Source: Austwickia chelonae (GTDB lineage Bacteria > Actinomycetota > Actinomycetes > Actinomycetales > Dermatophilaceae). From it: a DNA stretch of 64,000 bases. The position numbers were made by a program, and so were the translations under genes. Positions 8,750 through 18,714 of this stretch are shown here, piece by piece. Under the pieces are notes generated by a model. That model made no database searches. It had not been told where the DNA came from and worked only from the letters and a program-made list of their open reading frames with translations. The stretch's first letter is position 1. Every line of letters starts with the position of its first letter. The DNA lies in the NCBI RefSeq assembly GCF_003391095.1, contig NZ_CP031447.1:2294001-2358000 (forward strand), in the 5' to 3' direction.

Positions 8750-11347
8750 TCACCGTCCGGAGTCGGTCATCTGTCTGCCCAACCACTCACCCTGATCGTG
8801 AAGCTTGGCCAAGACCGCGATCAAGGCTCGTTCCTGCCTGTTCAGGTCGAAGGTCGGTCGATGATCGTTACCGGAACGGTGCGTGTCCGGGGGCGCGTAC
8901 AACCCCACGCCTGTCCCTCCCTGAGCCGCCCGCGCTGCCGCATAGGCCTCCCAGGTCGGAGTGTCCCGGTCTGCAGCCACCGCTCCGAGCGCACGCACCG
9001 CCAAGGAGACCTGCTGTCGGGTCCCTTCCAGGTCATGATCGTAGGCGGCAGACAGCTCCGCCCGGTTCAAGGCCGGAATGCCGTCCCGGTCTAGGTGGAG
9101 TCCAGGAAAGGCCGGACGTGGGCCAGGCCACGCTCCGCCCTCGGACGGCGCCGATATCGCCGCAAGTGCACCGATCACCGCAGGTATGCCGTTCTGGTCG
9201 TCCAAGCCCAGAGCAGTGAGAACATTGCCTGCCGTCCCGAGCGCATTCGCAGAATGCGCCGCCGAGAAGGTGCTTGCTGCCCGGCCTACCAGATCGCCGA
9301 CCCGGTCCAGGACATCGTCCGGAGACCTTCTGACTCCCACGATGAAGGGACGAGTCTGATCTGCCCGGTGCACGTCGAGATCAACCCCAGGAAGCATCTG
9401 TTCGATGGCGGTGCCCGCGGTCTGGCGCACTTCAGCCGCTCTGCCCTCGGCCCGGATCTCGACCACGGTGTCCTGCGCAGCGTTCAACCGGACCACTCGG
9501 CCCAGGACGGAGGAGGCGCTAGGCGGCTGGCTGCCGTTGGTGATCGTGATGTTCTCTCCTCGGCCGGTGGCCAAGGACTCCAGACGTACCTGAACCGTCC
9601 CGCCGCCGAGCTGCGCCAAAGACGCCCGTACCCCGGCACTGGACTGGTTGATCATCGAGACCAGGTCCGTAGGCGTGGGATAGCTGCCGATGTCCACCAG
9701 GGTGGTGTGCTCCTGAGGAGTTCCTGCCCGTTCCACGATGCCGAGCACCCGTTCACGACCATCACCCAGAGGCGAGTCGGGGTGGAAGGTCTGCGCGCTG
9801 GCCACGACACCTCCGGAGGCCACCGAGACGACCCTGACCTCGGCCTGTCCGGCAGGCGCCAGTGGGTCGGCATGGACGCTGACCAGCCCCGGGGAACCAT
9901 TGAGGATGCTCGTCGCAGGGGAAGTCGCCCCTGGGCCGCTCAGGGTCTGTGTCGCGGTCCACAGGCTGCTCAACGACGTGTTTAGAGGCCCTACGGAGTC
10001 CGTCGAGATCAACGGTTGAGGCTGCAGGTCTGCTTCGGTCAGCGCGCCGAGCACGAGGTCGGAGCCTCGCGCAGTCGCCGGGACGTCGCCATGCGACAAC
10101 CTGAAAACCAGGTCTTCCACTCCGGCGGCCACCTGCGCATAGGCAGCACTGCTCTCTGCGGCTCGAGAGATCTCCCGTAGCGAGCCGGTCAACAGCGCCG
10201 AAGCTTGAGGACCGCCTGTCACCGGAACGCCCAGGGGGTCGAGTGCTTGCGCGGCCAGCCGGTCCAGGGCGACGGAGGTGCCCGCCGCCAGCCCGGGCAG
10301 GATCCGGTTCAAGGTGCCCAACCTGCTTGCCACCACCCCTGAGGCGATCGTCAGATTCCGGCCGTCGGGCAGGGTGATCCGGTGGTCTCCTTCGGGTCCT
10401 CGGGTGTTGACCACCGCAGAGGTCTCGGTTCCGGTCACCAGAGGGCGTCCGTCTACGAGAACGTCCACGCCTGTCCCGGCAGAAGGTTGAGCGGTAGCCC
10501 CGGTCAACCGAGCCAAGGCCACCACGAGTTGTTCACGGCGTCGGACCAGCTCCGGCGTGGTCTCTGTTCCGTTCCGACCTGCCGCTGCGATCTGGCCATT
10601 GGCCGCGGCGATCGCTCCGGACAGATCGTTGATCTCCGCAACCGACCGGGACAATGCTTCCTGGGCAGAGGAGTTCAGGCCGTCCACGACCTCCCGCAGC
10701 CGTCTGATGTCTTCGACCGCAGAAGCGACCCGTGCACGGGCCTCGACGATCGCGTCAGGCCCTTCGTCCGAGATCTGTTCCGGGCGGTCCCTGTCGACCG
10801 AGGAGGATCGACTCCGATCTCTGCGGTCACGTATTCCTTCTGCTCGGTCCTCGAGCGTCCGAGAGACGTCCTGGAGAGCCTGTTGCTGGATGAGCTCAGC
10901 CCTGCGGTCCGCTTCCCGGCGGGCACGTCGGGCCTTTTTCTCCTCGTCTTCCGATGAGGACGCCTCTGAAGCCGAGTTGCCACGCATCGTGGCAGCGGCG
11001 CGAGCGTCCGGACGGTCTCGGGTCTCCTCCGGCCAGACATTGGCCAGGCTCTTGTGGACGGCCGCTGCGGGCTCGGCGAGTTGCCGGTCGGCGCCGACCA
11101 GATCGGCCCGGCGGGTCTCCAACAGCCCGGTGACCGCTTGGGCTCTCAGGAAGGTCGGCGAGAGCGGCGGAACTTCTGGGGGTGCTGGCTGAGCAGGCGC
11201 GGGTGTGGTCGTGGGCAGGCTGGATCCGGCCGGGGCACGACCGTCACCCTCCAAGCGGGTGCCGACCCGTAGTGACGGCGAGACCGGCACGACCGGTGGC
11301 ACCAGTCGGGTCCCGACAGGTGGTGTCCACATGCTTCCGTACGACAT
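8750..11347 (-). CDS. Orphan flagellar-type protein: FlgK-like N-half joined to FliD-like C-half
   Basis: An 865-residue protein. Residues 62-125 resemble the FlgK helical region, with LAEPAAAV and a run like the FlgK segment before its first conserved Arg. Residues 127-195 are a highly charged Ser/Arg/Glu low-complexity insert. Residues 196-375 resume FlgK: SVAEINDLSGAIAAANGQI, RRREQLVVALARLTG, VDVLVDGRPLV and LPGLAAGTSVALDRLA. From about 450 the pattern switches to FliD: PGLVSVHADPLAPAG, LVSMINQSSAGVRASL, IEQMLPGVDLDV, LHLDRDGIPALN and a final LHDQGEWLGRQM like the FliD end. The N-terminal 60 residues are proline-rich and lack the FlgK D0 helix. The start is ATG 11347 or the ATG 12 nt inside it. 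No flagellar neighbour exists here; neighbours are msrA and a permease. These are motif matches read by eye, not profile searches. Confidence 0.7.
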   Translation of the reverse strand: MSYGSMWTPPVGTRLVPPVVPVSPSLRVGTRLEGDGRAPAGSSLPTTTPAPAQPAPPEVPPLSPTFLRAQAVTGLLETRRADLVGADRQLAEPAAAVHKSLANVWPEETRDRPDARAAATMRGNSASEASSSEDEEKKARRARREADRRAELIQQQALQDVSRTLEDRAEGIRDRRDRSRSSSVDRDRPEQISDEGPDAIVEARARVASAVEDIRRLREVVDGLNSSAQEALSRSVAEINDLSGAIAAANGQIAAAGRNGTETTPELVRRREQLVVALARLTGATAQPSAGTGVDVLVDGRPLVTGTETSAVVNTRGPEGDHRITLPDGRNLTIASGVVASRLGTLNRILPGLAAGTSVALDRLAAQALDPLGVPVTGGPQASALLTGSLREISRAAESSAAYAQVAAGVEDLVFRLSHGDVPATARGSDLVLGALTEADLQPQPLISTDSVGPLNTSLSSLWTATQTLSGPGATSPATSILNGSPGLVSVHADPLAPAGQAEVRVVSVASGGVVASAQTFHPDSPLGDGRERVLGIVERAGTPQEHTTLVDIGSYPTPTDLVSMINQSSAGVRASLAQLGGGTVQVRLESLATGRGENITITNGSQPPSASSVLGRVVRLNAAQDTVVEIRAEGRAAEVRQTAGTAIEQMLPGVDLDVHRADQTRPFIVGVRRSPDDVLDRVGDLVGRAASTFSAAHSANALGTAGNVLTALGLDDQNGIPAVIGALAAISAPSEGGAWPGPRPAFPGLHLDRDGIPALNRAELSAAYDHDLEGTRQQVSLAVRALGAVAADRDTPTWEAYAAARAAQGGTGVGLYAPPDTHRSGNDHRPTFDLNRQERALIAVLAKLHDQGEWLGRQMTDSGR

Positions 11348-11576
11348 GGGCGTGTCTCATCCGTGAGAAGGACCGTATCGGTCCTGATTGGCTGTCCGAT
11401 AGCACTGTCACCGGAGTGGAGGGACTCCTCCAGTACGTCGACCTATCGGACGGCTTCCCACGGACTTGAGATTTCTGCCAGAGACTCCGACTCCCTTTGC
11501 CGGACAAGACGATGCGGCGGGCCTGTCGAGCAGACCCACCGCATCGAAGGTGCCGGTCGTCTCACCGGCGGAGCCT

Positions 11577-13106
11577 TCAGGAACGTTTCTTCGTGACCTG
11601 CAGATCACATGCTGCGATCTCCCGCGTCAGAACACTGTCCTCAGGCTTGCCACGCGAGGCCTGGTCGGCGAAGAAGAAGCCGAGCAGGAGCACCAGAAGG
11701 TAAGGTCCACCGATCTTCCAGGCGATCGACAGGTCGGACACGAAGGGCAGAGCTGCTCCGACCGCAAGCAGAGCAATCAGCCCCACCACTGCCATCCGGG
11801 TACCCCCGATGAGCTGTACCGGCGAGTCAGGAAGCCCGAACCGCGCTCGGGTCTTCTTGAACGCCAGATAGGTGACGACCGTCAACAGCCAGGTTGCCCA
11901 CAAACCGAAGATCAACACACCGAAGAGCAGCGTGAAGGCGTCGTCGGGGCGCCACAGGGCAAGCACCGAAGCGACGATCATGCCGACGGAGGCTGCCGCC
12001 ACCGCAACCCGAGGCGAGCCGTCCTTGGTGGTCGTGCCGAAGGATCGTGGCGCCATCCCATCGGTGCCCAGGCTGTGCAACATGCGTGAGCTGGCATAGA
12101 GACAGCCATTTCCTGCTGAGAGCGCTGCGATGATGAGCACCAGGTTCATGAAGTCGGCTGCACCGGGAATCGCTGCTGCCGACAGCACCTTCACGAAGGG
12201 GCTGGACTGCACGCCGCTGCCCTCAGCGGCGACCGTCCACGGCTCGAGTGCCACGACGACCGCGATCGCGCCGACGTAGAAGATGATCAGACGGAAGATC
12301 ATGGCCTTGGCCGCGTGCGGGATGTCATGCACCGGGTCCTTGGACTCCGCCGCCGTCACCGACACGTTCTCAGCCCCACCGAAGCTGAAAATTGCCATCA
12401 CCGCTGCAACCAGGATTCCGCCGATACCTTGTGGCGCGAAGCCCCCGTGGGCGGTCAGGTTGTCCAGCCCGGCGGCAGGACGGCCGGGGAGTCCGACGAA
12501 GATCATGAAGGTCCCCAGCGCGATGAAGACGATCACCGTGACGACCTTCAGGATGGAGAACCAGTACTCGCTGGCGCCGTAGAGCTTCACCGTGGCAAGG
12601 TTGATCACCACGAGGACCACGCTGCAGATCACTGTGCCGATACCGGCGTTAAGGTCTGGGAACCACCGCTGGAGATATGTCGCCGAAGCAGTGACTTCGG
12701 CGCCTACCGCGATACACATCGTGACGGCGACATTCCACCGTGCGACGAAGCCCCCGACCGGCCCCAGGTAGGCGTGCGCGGAAGCACCGAAACCACCGGC
12801 TACCGGGTGCTGGGTCGTCATCTCCGCGAGAGCCCAGATCACGATCAACGCGAGGAGACCGGTGAGCGTATAGGAAACGATGATGCCGGGGCCTGCGGAC
12901 TGGATCATCTTCCCGGAGCCGAGGAAGAGGCCGGTGCCCAGAGCACCTGACAGCCCGATCATGGAGATCTGGCGTGTAGTCAGCCCCTGCTGGAGACCGC
13001 CTGCTTCGTCTCGTTCCGTCGTCACGGTCGGCGCTGAGCCAGCACCGGCCCCTTCCGTTTTCGCCGCAGGACGAGTCCCCCGACGGTTCTTCTTCTTTGT
13101 ACTCAT
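11577..13106 (-). CDS. Amino acid permease, APC superfamily
   Basis: A 509-residue transporter with about 12 transmembrane helices after a Lys/Arg-rich cytoplasmic N-terminus of about 45 residues. The TM1 region ISMIGLSGALGTGLFLGSG and the following GPGIIVSY are the amino acid/proton symporter signature of the AAT group (GABA, proline and aromatic permeases). The substrate cannot be assigned. ATG 13106 was chosen over an upstream in-frame GTG because it removes a disordered non-coding-like stretch and has AGG upstream. The gene is monocistronic, with a small palindrome about 155 nt upstream. Confidence 0.87.
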   Translation of the reverse strand: MSTKKKNRRGTRPAAKTEGAGAGSAPTVTTERDEAGGLQQGLTTRQISMIGLSGALGTGLFLGSGKMIQSAGPGIIVSYTLTGLLALIVIWALAEMTTQHPVAGGFGASAHAYLGPVGGFVARWNVAVTMCIAVGAEVTASATYLQRWFPDLNAGIGTVICSVVLVVINLATVKLYGASEYWFSILKVVTVIVFIALGTFMIFVGLPGRPAAGLDNLTAHGGFAPQGIGGILVAAVMAIFSFGGAENVSVTAAESKDPVHDIPHAAKAMIFRLIIFYVGAIAVVVALEPWTVAAEGSGVQSSPFVKVLSAAAIPGAADFMNLVLIIAALSAGNGCLYASSRMLHSLGTDGMAPRSFGTTTKDGSPRVAVAAASVGMIVASVLALWRPDDAFTLLFGVLIFGLWATWLLTVVTYLAFKKTRARFGLPDSPVQLIGGTRMAVVGLIALLAVGAALPFVSDLSIAWKIGGPYLLVLLLGFFFADQASRGKPEDSVLTREIAACDLQVTKKRS

Positions 13107-13260
13107 TGTCAGCCTGCTTCGACAGTGGGGGACACCAGCGCCAGACCAGCGCTGTCCATGCCTTTCCCCAAGCCCTATGGACCGAAGTCCCGGAACCGGG
13201 AACAGAGCGCCCCGGCCATTGGCCATATTGCCCATCGCATCCCACAACCTGGCGTTGGCG

Positions 13261-13275
13261 TCTCATAAAATGAGA
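13261..13275. promoter_or_regulatory. Short palindrome upstream of the amino acid permease
   Basis: TCTCAT and ATGAGA pair around AAA, giving a 6-3-6 dyad in an AT-rich patch about 155 nt before the permease start. The size and symmetry suit a dimeric regulator such as a GntR or Lrp family member. No regulator gene is adjacent. Confidence 0.3.
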
Positions 13276-13342
13276 GCGGTCGAAAATATCGGTGAGCGGC
13301 CAGGGCTAGCTAAGCATCCCTGATTCCGACCGCGCCAGATTT

Positions 13343-13678
13343 TCAAGAAGTCCGTTGCCCTTCCTGGCCTGTGACCTGCCTACGGAGGAGGACGAGCCTG
13401 ACCGCGAGTTCCCCCTTGTCCGTCGAGTCACGCAGATCGGACAGGTCGTAGGTGACGACCGTCACTTGGTCCCAGGTGGTCGCTGGCCCCAGATCAGGAA
13501 GCGTTTGCTGTGCCCGGCCCAGGAGCTGTGCACACTCATCCGCGCAACTCTGGGCGTAGGCCCGCAGTGCCGGAACATGAACGAGCGCCTGGGGTAGAGG
13601 CAGCGTCCGCCACCAACTCCCCAGGCGCTCGAGTTCGGTCCTGGTCGCTTCATCCATCGGGTGTGCTGTCACAAGCAC
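13343..13678 (-). CDS. Small hypothetical protein downstream of the Bax-inhibitor gene
   Basis: A 111-residue soluble, helical, acidic protein with a GTG start 25 nt after the Bax-inhibitor stop. It has a WW pair (residues 22-23), three cysteines and a charged C-terminal third ending in a basic stretch. Codon third positions favour G/C, and the opposite strand does not offer a better frame. I do not recognise a family. Downstream co-transcription with the Bax-inhibitor gene is likely. It could instead be a spurious frame. Confidence 0.5.
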   Translation of the reverse strand: MLVTAHPMDEATRTELERLGSWWRTLPLPQALVHVPALRAYAQSCADECAQLLGRAQQTLPDLGPATTWDQVTVVTYDLSDLRDSTDKGELAVRLVLLRRQVTGQEGQRTS

Positions 13679-13703
13679 AGCATCCGAAGGATGAGGCTGA
13701 AGA

Positions 13704-14543
13704 TCAATCCCTGAACTGGGCGATCAGGCGCAGGATCTCCATGTACAGCCAGATGACGGTGACCATCAGGCCGTGGGCGAGCAACCAGGAGTACTTCTCA
13801 GGCATACCCGCATCGACCGCTTCCTGGATCGACTCGAAGTCGATCGCCAGGGTGTACGCGGCCAGGCCGACGACCAGCAGGGAGATACCGATCCCGAGAG
13901 GAGACCCGAAGGGGAAGAGGCCCCAGCTCTTACCACCGATCATGGCGACAAGGAGGCTGACGAAGCTGAAGAGCATGTAACCGACAAGAACCATGCCCAC
14001 GATACGGCGGGAACGGGCCGTGACCTTGATGTAGCCGGCCTTCCAACCGATGAACATCGCACCGAAAACACACAGGGTCGCGAGAATAGCGGTGGACACG
14101 ACGCCGGGGTACATCCGTTCGAACACCCGGCTGACCGCGCCAACGAACAGACCTTGCAGTGCGGCATAGGTGACGATGAGCGGCACATTGACACTCTTCA
14201 TGAAGAAGAGCGCCAGACCGATGGCCAGCGTGCCGAACATGCCGACCATCCACATCAGCCCGCCGACAGCAGGGTTGACCGTCATGGTGAGCCAAGAGAC
14301 CACGGAGCCCACGACCACCAAGCCGAAGAGGCAGAGCGCCTTCATGATCACGTCGTCGACGGTGACCCGTCCGGTCTGCACGGGGCCGGCGGGCGCCTGC
14401 TGGTACATCTCGTTGAGCTGATCTGCGCTAGGGGTCCCGTACCCCTGCGCAGGCTGGCCGTAGGAGGACTGCCCAGACCCGAAACCGGCGTAGCGTTTTT
14501 CCTCGACCTGCTTTTTCACTTGGTTGAAGACAGGGTTGCTCAT
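13704..14543 (-). CDS. Bax inhibitor-1/YccA family membrane protein
   Basis: A 279-residue protein. Residues 1-75 are cytoplasmic and rich in Gln, Gly and Tyr, and seven transmembrane helices follow between about 80 and 275. The pattern from the second helix and the C-terminal acidic residues (D in AIDFES and EI in MEILRLI) match bacterial BI-1 homologues, which in studied cases are calcium leak channels. The ATG has GGAGG about 11 nt upstream. The cellular role in actinobacteria is unknown. Confidence 0.87.
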   Translation of the reverse strand: MSNPVFNQVKKQVEEKRYAGFGSGQSSYGQPAQGYGTPSADQLNEMYQQAPAGPVQTGRVTVDDVIMKALCLFGLVVVGSVVSWLTMTVNPAVGGLMWMVGMFGTLAIGLALFFMKSVNVPLIVTYAALQGLFVGAVSRVFERMYPGVVSTAILATLCVFGAMFIGWKAGYIKVTARSRRIVGMVLVGYMLFSFVSLLVAMIGGKSWGLFPFGSPLGIGISLLVVGLAAYTLAIDFESIQEAVDAGMPEKYSWLLAHGLMVTVIWLYMEILRLIAQFRD

Positions 14544-14713
14544 GGGGAAGGAATCCTCCGAGTCGTTGCGCGCGTTTCGCGCTCCTCAGACGGGACTAAC
14601 GTCACAGAAAGGCAGAACGTTCCCTCTGGGAATCACGAAAAAGGTCACAGTTCGATCACTGAAGGCGAGATCGCCAGGGCTCTGTCCTTCAGCTGGAAAG
14701 CGTAAAGAATAAG

Positions 14714-14787
14714 TGCCCTCGACGGGACTCGAACCCGCACTCGGGCCATTTTAAGTGGCCTGCCTCTGCCAATTGGGCTACGAGGGC
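14714..14787 (-). tRNA. tRNA with UAA anticodon (nominally Leu) but class I body
   Basis: Read on the minus strand, 14781-14787 pairs with 14715-14721 as a 7-bp acceptor stem, with A73 as discriminator. The anticodon stem GGCCA/TGGCC closes the loop CTTAAAA, giving UAA at 34-36, and the T-arm has loop TTCGAGT. The variable region is only five nucleotides (CGAGT), so the molecule is 74 nt. Bacterial leucine tRNAs normally have a long variable arm. CCA is not encoded. The gene stands between the Ppx and Bax-inhibitor genes. Confidence 0.85.
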
Positions 14788-14878
14788 GCCAACCAGCTTA
14801 GCCAGTCGCCCAGCGGATACGACGGCCACCCCGGCTGAATTCTTCGACAGACTCACCGATCAGCCGAAAAGTATGAGG

Positions 14879-15853
14879 TCACCGCTGTTGACCCTCGCCC
14901 ATCAGGGTGTGGATCACCCCGTCGAGGATGTCATGCACGCTCGTGACGACCGAGTCCAGACCCGCCACAGCACCGACCCGTTCGACGATCCCCGCCCACA
15001 CAAGAGCGCCGGAGACGATCACATCCACCCTCCCCGGATGCATGTACGGCAGCGCAGCCCTCTGCTCCCTACTCATCGAAGCCAGCTCCGCGCAGGCAGC
15101 CAGGACGTCATCCACCGACATCCGCGACAGATGGACCTGGTTCATGTCGGCTTCGGCGACTCCCAGAGCATGCGCCGCGATCGTCGTCACCGAACCCGCC
15201 GCCCCCACCAAGGTGTGCACTCCGGCGAATCCCACCAAGGACTCCACCCTGTCCAAGACGACCTGGGTCTCTCCCCGAATGGCTTTGACCGCAGCCAGAC
15301 CCGGAGAATCTTCCTGCAGATAACGCTCAGCCAACCGAACGCAGCCGATATCGGCCGACAAAGCCTTACGGACCCCGGTCAGCCCTCGGACAAACTCTGT
15401 AGACCCTCCCCCCAGATCAACGACCAGGTAGTCCCCGGGGAAACCCGCCGCCGCGACAGCTGAGGTCGCGCCCCGGAAGGTCAATGCAGCTTCAGTCTGG
15501 CCATTGACCACCTCCGGGGCGACCTGCCACGCACGAAGACGATCAGCCACGCCCTGGAGGAAATCCTCGGTGTTACTCGCACCCCGGGCCGCCGAAGTGG
15601 CCACGAAATGAAGCCTCTCAACCCCCATCGCAGAGCACACCCGTGCATACTCCTCGGTCACCTCCCATGCCCGCATCATCGCTTGTGGGGTCAAGGAGAA
15701 ACTCGAGTCCACGCCCTCCCCCAGCCGCACGACCTCCGCACGTCGCAGCAGCTCATGGACTACCGGAGGACCCGACGACCCGCAGCCGGAGCTGTCCGCC
15801 ACCAAGAGCCGTAGGGAGTTCGTGCCACAATCGATCGCGGCGAACCGGGTCAC
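14879..15853 (-). CDS. ppx: Ppx/GppA family exopolyphosphatase
   Basis: A 324-residue ASKHA-fold phosphatase that removes terminal phosphates from polyphosphate or from pppGpp. FAAIDCGTNSLRLLV at the N-terminus is phosphate motif 1, and VVDLGGGSTEFV (about 140-151) is motif 2. The short length without an HD-type C-terminal domain fits actinobacterial Ppx1/2. GTG 15853 has GAGGAA 6 nt upstream and overlaps the DUF501 stop by 4 nt. It is the last gene of an eno, ftsB, DUF501, ppx series. Confidence 0.88.
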   Translation of the reverse strand: MTRFAAIDCGTNSLRLLVADSSGCGSSGPPVVHELLRRAEVVRLGEGVDSSFSLTPQAMMRAWEVTEEYARVCSAMGVERLHFVATSAARGASNTEDFLQGVADRLRAWQVAPEVVNGQTEAALTFRGATSAVAAAGFPGDYLVVDLGGGSTEFVRGLTGVRKALSADIGCVRLAERYLQEDSPGLAAVKAIRGETQVVLDRVESLVGFAGVHTLVGAAGSVTTIAAHALGVAEADMNQVHLSRMSVDDVLAACAELASMSREQRAALPYMHPGRVDVIVSGALVWAGIVERVGAVAGLDSVVTSVHDILDGVIHTLMGEGQQR

Positions 15854-16380
15854 GCAGATTCCTCGGAGACGGCCTCGTCAGCGGGGCAATGACATTCTTC
15901 CTGCCAAGAGTGCAGCAGCTCCAATGCCTCGTCCCCGAAAGGGTTGATCCCCGGGCCGACCGCCAGAGCATGCCCTACCAGAACGTGCAGGCATTTCACT
16001 CGGGTCGGCATGCCTCCAGCCGACACGCCTTCGATCTCCGGCACTTCACCAAGGCTGCGACGACGAGCCAGATAGTCCTCATGAGCGGCGATGTAGCGAG
16101 CCGCCAGCTCTTCGTCCTGAGCGAGCCGCTCGGTCATCTCCTTCATCAACCCGGTCGTCTCCAAAGTAGAGATCGCGCCGGTCAGCCGAGGACAGGTGAC
16201 ATAGAAGATCGTCGGAAACGGTGTCCCGTCCGGCAATCGAGGAGATGTCACCAGAACGTTCGGGCGGCCACAGACACAGCGATGAGCGACGCCGACGACC
16301 CCACGCACCTCTCGCCCCAACTGCTCCGCCGCAACCTTCAGGTCCTTCTCCGAAGCCGGCTCATACAGGGCAGCGCTCAT
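15850..16380 (-). CDS. DUF501 family protein
   Basis: A 176-residue protein of unknown function found in actinobacteria between ftsB and ppx, as here. Cysteines in HRCVCGRPNV and at CPRLTG, together with CLHVLVGHALA and the C-terminal HSWQEECHC, suggest a metal site or redox-sensitive centre. ATG 16380 gives the typical N-terminus MSAALYEPA; an ATG 10 codons earlier is possible. The 4-nt GTGA overlap with ppx indicates translational coupling. Confidence 0.78.
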   Translation of the reverse strand: MSAALYEPASEKDLKVAAEQLGREVRGVVGVAHRCVCGRPNVLVTSPRLPDGTPFPTIFYVTCPRLTGAISTLETTGLMKEMTERLAQDEELAARYIAAHEDYLARRRSLGEVPEIEGVSAGGMPTRVKCLHVLVGHALAVGPGINPFGDEALELLHSWQEECHCPADEAVSEESA

Positions 16381-16427
16381 CTTCGCATTTCTCTCTCTGC
16401 TCGTTCTCATCGGACCGGTCGGCCGGG

Positions 16428-17228
16428 TCAGCGTCCCTCACCGGCGGCGGGCTGCCCGCTCGTGGTCGATGCCGGCGCCGGTGTTCTTGAGGCACCAGAA
16501 GGCGTTGCCTGACGGCGAGACTCTTCCCCTCCTGCGCCAGGTACGGACTGCTTCGGTGAGGCCGGTGCCATCGGCGTCGTACTCGGGTTCAGGGTCGGCG
16601 TCGGTGGCTGTCCACCCTCCAGGCGAGTCCGCCCGCCGCGGATGCCGTCGGTGAGCTCCACGGACGCCCAGATCTTCGCGAACCACGACATCTGCTCGTC
16701 CTGCGCCGGAGCCACCAAAGAACCACGGATCTCTCCCTGACGTGCCTCGTCAACGCCGTCCGCTCCGATCACCGTGTAAGCGACCTCACCAGGCTTGACG
16801 AGTTTCAGCCGCTTGCGCGCCTGCTGTTCGACATAGGCCGGGTCCTCCCAGCGACCCTTCTCCTCGGTGAGCTCACGGACCGTCTGCTCCTGGGACGCGA
16901 CCTTGGCACGCATCGCGTCCAGCTCATGCCGCTGTTCGTACCAAGCACGCAAGGTCGGCATAAGCATGAGCGCCAGAAAAAGCAGCACGGCGCCGAGCAC
17001 GGCCAACCTACGAGTGGGCCCGGTCACCTTGATCAACGCTTCAGGCGTATTCGTGCGGGCCTGGCCCTCCACAGGAGGCGCCTTCACCCGAGGCCGTTCG
17101 ACCTTAGCCGGACGAGTGGTCCCTTCCCCCCTGCTCGGGGAGGAACGACGCGGCGGAGAAGGGCGCGCCCCGGGGGCACGCCGGGACTTACCCGACGCGC
17201 CCCCGGGGCGACTATTGGCTGCAGCCAC
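16428..17228 (-). CDS. FtsB/DivIC-type septum formation initiator with long tail
   Basis: A 266-residue bitopic protein. Residues 1-70 are cytoplasmic, basic and proline-rich. A transmembrane helix spans about 75-93, and a coiled-coil with ELDAMRAKVASQEQTVRELTEE-type heptads reaches about 130. The ARKRLKLVKPGEVAYTV motif is the FtsB/DivIC signature. In FtsB family members this segment binds FtsL and FtsQ at the septum. Residues 185-266 are a Pro/Thr/Ser-rich tail absent from short FtsB proteins. GTG 17228 lies 5 nt after the enolase stop, so the two are co-transcribed. Confidence 0.82.
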   Translation of the reverse strand: MAAANSRPGGASGKSRRAPGARPSPPRRSSPSRGEGTTRPAKVERPRVKAPPVEGQARTNTPEALIKVTGPTRRLAVLGAVLLFLALMLMPTLRAWYEQRHELDAMRAKVASQEQTVRELTEEKGRWEDPAYVEQQARKRLKLVKPGEVAYTVIGADGVDEARQGEIRGSLVAPAQDEQMSWFAKIWASVELTDGIRGGRTRLEGGQPPTPTLNPSTTPMAPASPKQSVPGAGGEESRRQATPSGASRTPAPASTTSGQPAAGEGR

Positions 17229-17233
17229 CTGGG

Positions 17234-18565
<1,332 letters not shown>

Positions 18566-18714
18566 CTACCGGCACCGGTGGGTGAACGGCGCGCCGGGCG
18601 CGCTCAGCGGTCATATCGGCCCAGGCACCGGACGCTCCGTCACATCTCGAAGCACGCCAGGCCCCTTAGCCCACCGGATCAGGACCGACCGACAACCACT
18701 TGAACGGCAGAGTC

